Assembly (NCBI GenBank): GCA_946481615.1
Contig: CAMLOR010000159.1
Coordinates: forward strand, 1-7,619
DNA length: 7,619 nucleotides
Reading direction: 5' to 3'
Origin: an uncultured Aquimonas sp.
GTDB taxonomy: Bacteria; Pseudomonadota; Gammaproteobacteria; Xanthomonadales; Xanthomonadaceae
Shown here: positions 6,726-7,619 of the stretch, in pieces
Numbering within the stretch: position 1 is the stretch's first letter
Layout of the letters: each line of letters begins with the position of its first letter
Made by a program: the position numbers and the translations under genes
The notes under the pieces: generated by a model
Databases searched by the model: none
Told to the model about the DNA's origin: nothing
The model's input: only the letters and a program-made list of their open reading frames with translations

Positions 6726-7619
6726 ATGTCCCTCACCCCCGAACTGCGCCAGCGCATCGAATCCCTGCTCGCCGCCAACCCCGTGGTGCTGTTCATGAAG
6801 GGCACGCCCGATTCCCCGCGCTGCGGCTTCTCGGCCAAGGCGGTGGGCGCGCTGGCGGGCATCGTGGACGACTACGCCCACGTCGACGTGCTGGCCGATC
6901 CCGAGATCCGCGAAGGCATCAAGGCCTACGGCAGCTGGCCGACGATCCCGCAGCTCTACGTGAAGGGCGAACTGGTCGGCGGCAGCGACATCATCGAGGC
7001 CATGCTCAATTCCGGCGAGCTGCACACGCTGTTCGGACGCCCGGCGCCGGATCGCACGCCGCCCGCCATCACCATCACGCCCACGGCCGCGAACGCCATC
7101 CGCAGCGCGCTCGACGACGCCGACGATTCGCTCGGCCTGCATCTGTCCATCGACGCGCGCTTCAACGCGCAGTTCTCGCTCAAGCCGGCCGCCGGCAACG
7201 AGATCGCGGCCGAGGCGCAGGGCATCCGCATCCTGATGGACCTGGCCACCGCGCAGCGCGCACGCGGCCTGGAGATCGACTGGGTGGAGGACGCGCGCGG
7301 CGCGGGCCTGGCCATCCGCAACCCGAACGCGCCGCCGCCGGTGAAATCGCTCACCGTGCAGGAGCTGCACGATCGCATCATCGCCGGCACCGTCGACGTG
7401 ATCGACGTGCGGCCCGCCGAAGACCGCGCACTCGCGCCCTTCCCGCAGCCGCACGACGTGCTCGACATGGACACCCGCGCGCGCCTCGAGGGCCTGCCGA
7501 AGGATCTTCCGATCGCCTTCCTCTGCCATCACGGCAACTCCAGCCGGCAGGCCGCCGAATACTTCCGCGGGCTGGGCTTCCACGATCTGTACAACGTGGA
7601 AGGCGGCATCGACGCCTGG
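6726..7619 (+). CDS. grxD: Grx4-family monothiol glutaredoxin fused to cysteine-less A-type (IscA/HesB-like) domain and rhodanese (cut by right edge)
   Basis: 298 codons without a stop, from ATG 6726. Residues 1-107 are a monothiol glutaredoxin like E. coli GrxD, which holds a glutathione-ligated [2Fe-2S] cluster: MKGTP with Lys25, CGFS at 33-36, WPTIPQLYV with cis-Pro75, and GELVGGSDI (81-89). Residues 114-203 resemble an IscA/HesB A-type carrier (ITITPTAANAIRSAL, GLEIDWVEDARGAGLAIRNPNA). The cysteine usually before the FSY stretch aligns with Asn147, and the C-terminal CGCG is replaced by PPPVKSL. Residues 208-298 are a rhodanese with DVIDVRP (224-230) and the active loop CHHGNSSR (267-274), close to GlpE, with catalytic Cys267. 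The only two cysteines in the visible protein are Cys33 and Cys267. The end is near, since rhodanese domains finish shortly after GGIDAW. The role, Fe-S or sulfane-sulfur transfer in the cytosol, is inferred from the domains. The symbol grxD applies to the first domain only. Confidence 0.92.
   Translation, partial: MSLTPELRQRIESLLAANPVVLFMKGTPDSPRCGFSAKAVGALAGIVDDYAHVDVLADPEIREGIKAYGSWPTIPQLYVKGELVGGSDIIEAMLNSGELHTLFGRPAPDRTPPAITITPTAANAIRSALDDADDSLGLHLSIDARFNAQFSLKPAAGNEIAAEAQGIRILMDLATAQRARGLEIDWVEDARGAGLAIRNPNAPPPVKSLTVQELHDRIIAGTVDVIDVRPAEDRALAPFPQPHDVLDMDTRARLEGLPKDLPIAFLCHHGNSSRQAAEYFRGLGFHDLYNVEGGIDAW

Noticed and set aside
6666..7583. 305-codon minus-strand frame opposite the glutaredoxin fusion
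   Set aside because: It is the shadow of three recognised domains on the plus strand and has no motifs of its own.

Overview
This is a GC-rich chromosomal window from a proteobacterium. The gene content best fits the Xanthomonadales/Lysobacterales (Gammaproteobacteria): a Grx4-type glutaredoxin fused to an IscA-like and a rhodanese domain, an AlaA-type aminotransferase, a second-class RsgA, and leaders with little Shine-Dalgarno sequence. That placement is inferred from gene content and was not tested by a search. The window is densely coding and holds seven protein genes, two of them cut by the window edges. I see no RNA gene, insertion sequence, CRISPR array or long non-coding stretch; the largest gap is about 117 bases.

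Layout. The left edge holds the N-terminal 262 codons of a malic enzyme (maeB type, minus strand). It is divergent from a polytopic membrane protein resembling GT-C glycosyltransferases (plus strand). The shared intergenic region has a TATAGT element inside a perfect 8-bp inverted repeat. The membrane gene converges on a minus-strand pair, rsgA followed 17 bases later by a QEGLA-motif (DUF1704/MATCAP-like) putative metallopeptidase; the two convergent stop codons are 4 bases apart. rsgA is in turn divergent from a plus-strand pair, alaA and an SGNH/GDSL hydrolase, which overlap by 4 bases (GTGA). After a 117-base gap with a TAAAAT -10 element, the right edge holds 298 codons of a three-domain protein: monothiol glutaredoxin (CGFS), cysteine-free A-type carrier-like domain, and GlpE-like rhodanese.

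Function. Most of the window is housekeeping: pyruvate/malate/alanine metabolism (maeB, alaA), 30S maturation (rsgA) and Fe-S or sulfur trafficking (the Grx fusion). The less understood parts are the QEGLA metallopeptidase-like protein, the orphan GT-C-like membrane protein, the SGNH hydrolase, and the fusion whose A-type domain has lost every cluster-ligating cysteine. I see no clear undescribed multi-gene system. The Grx fusion and the QEGLA protein are the items most worth following up.
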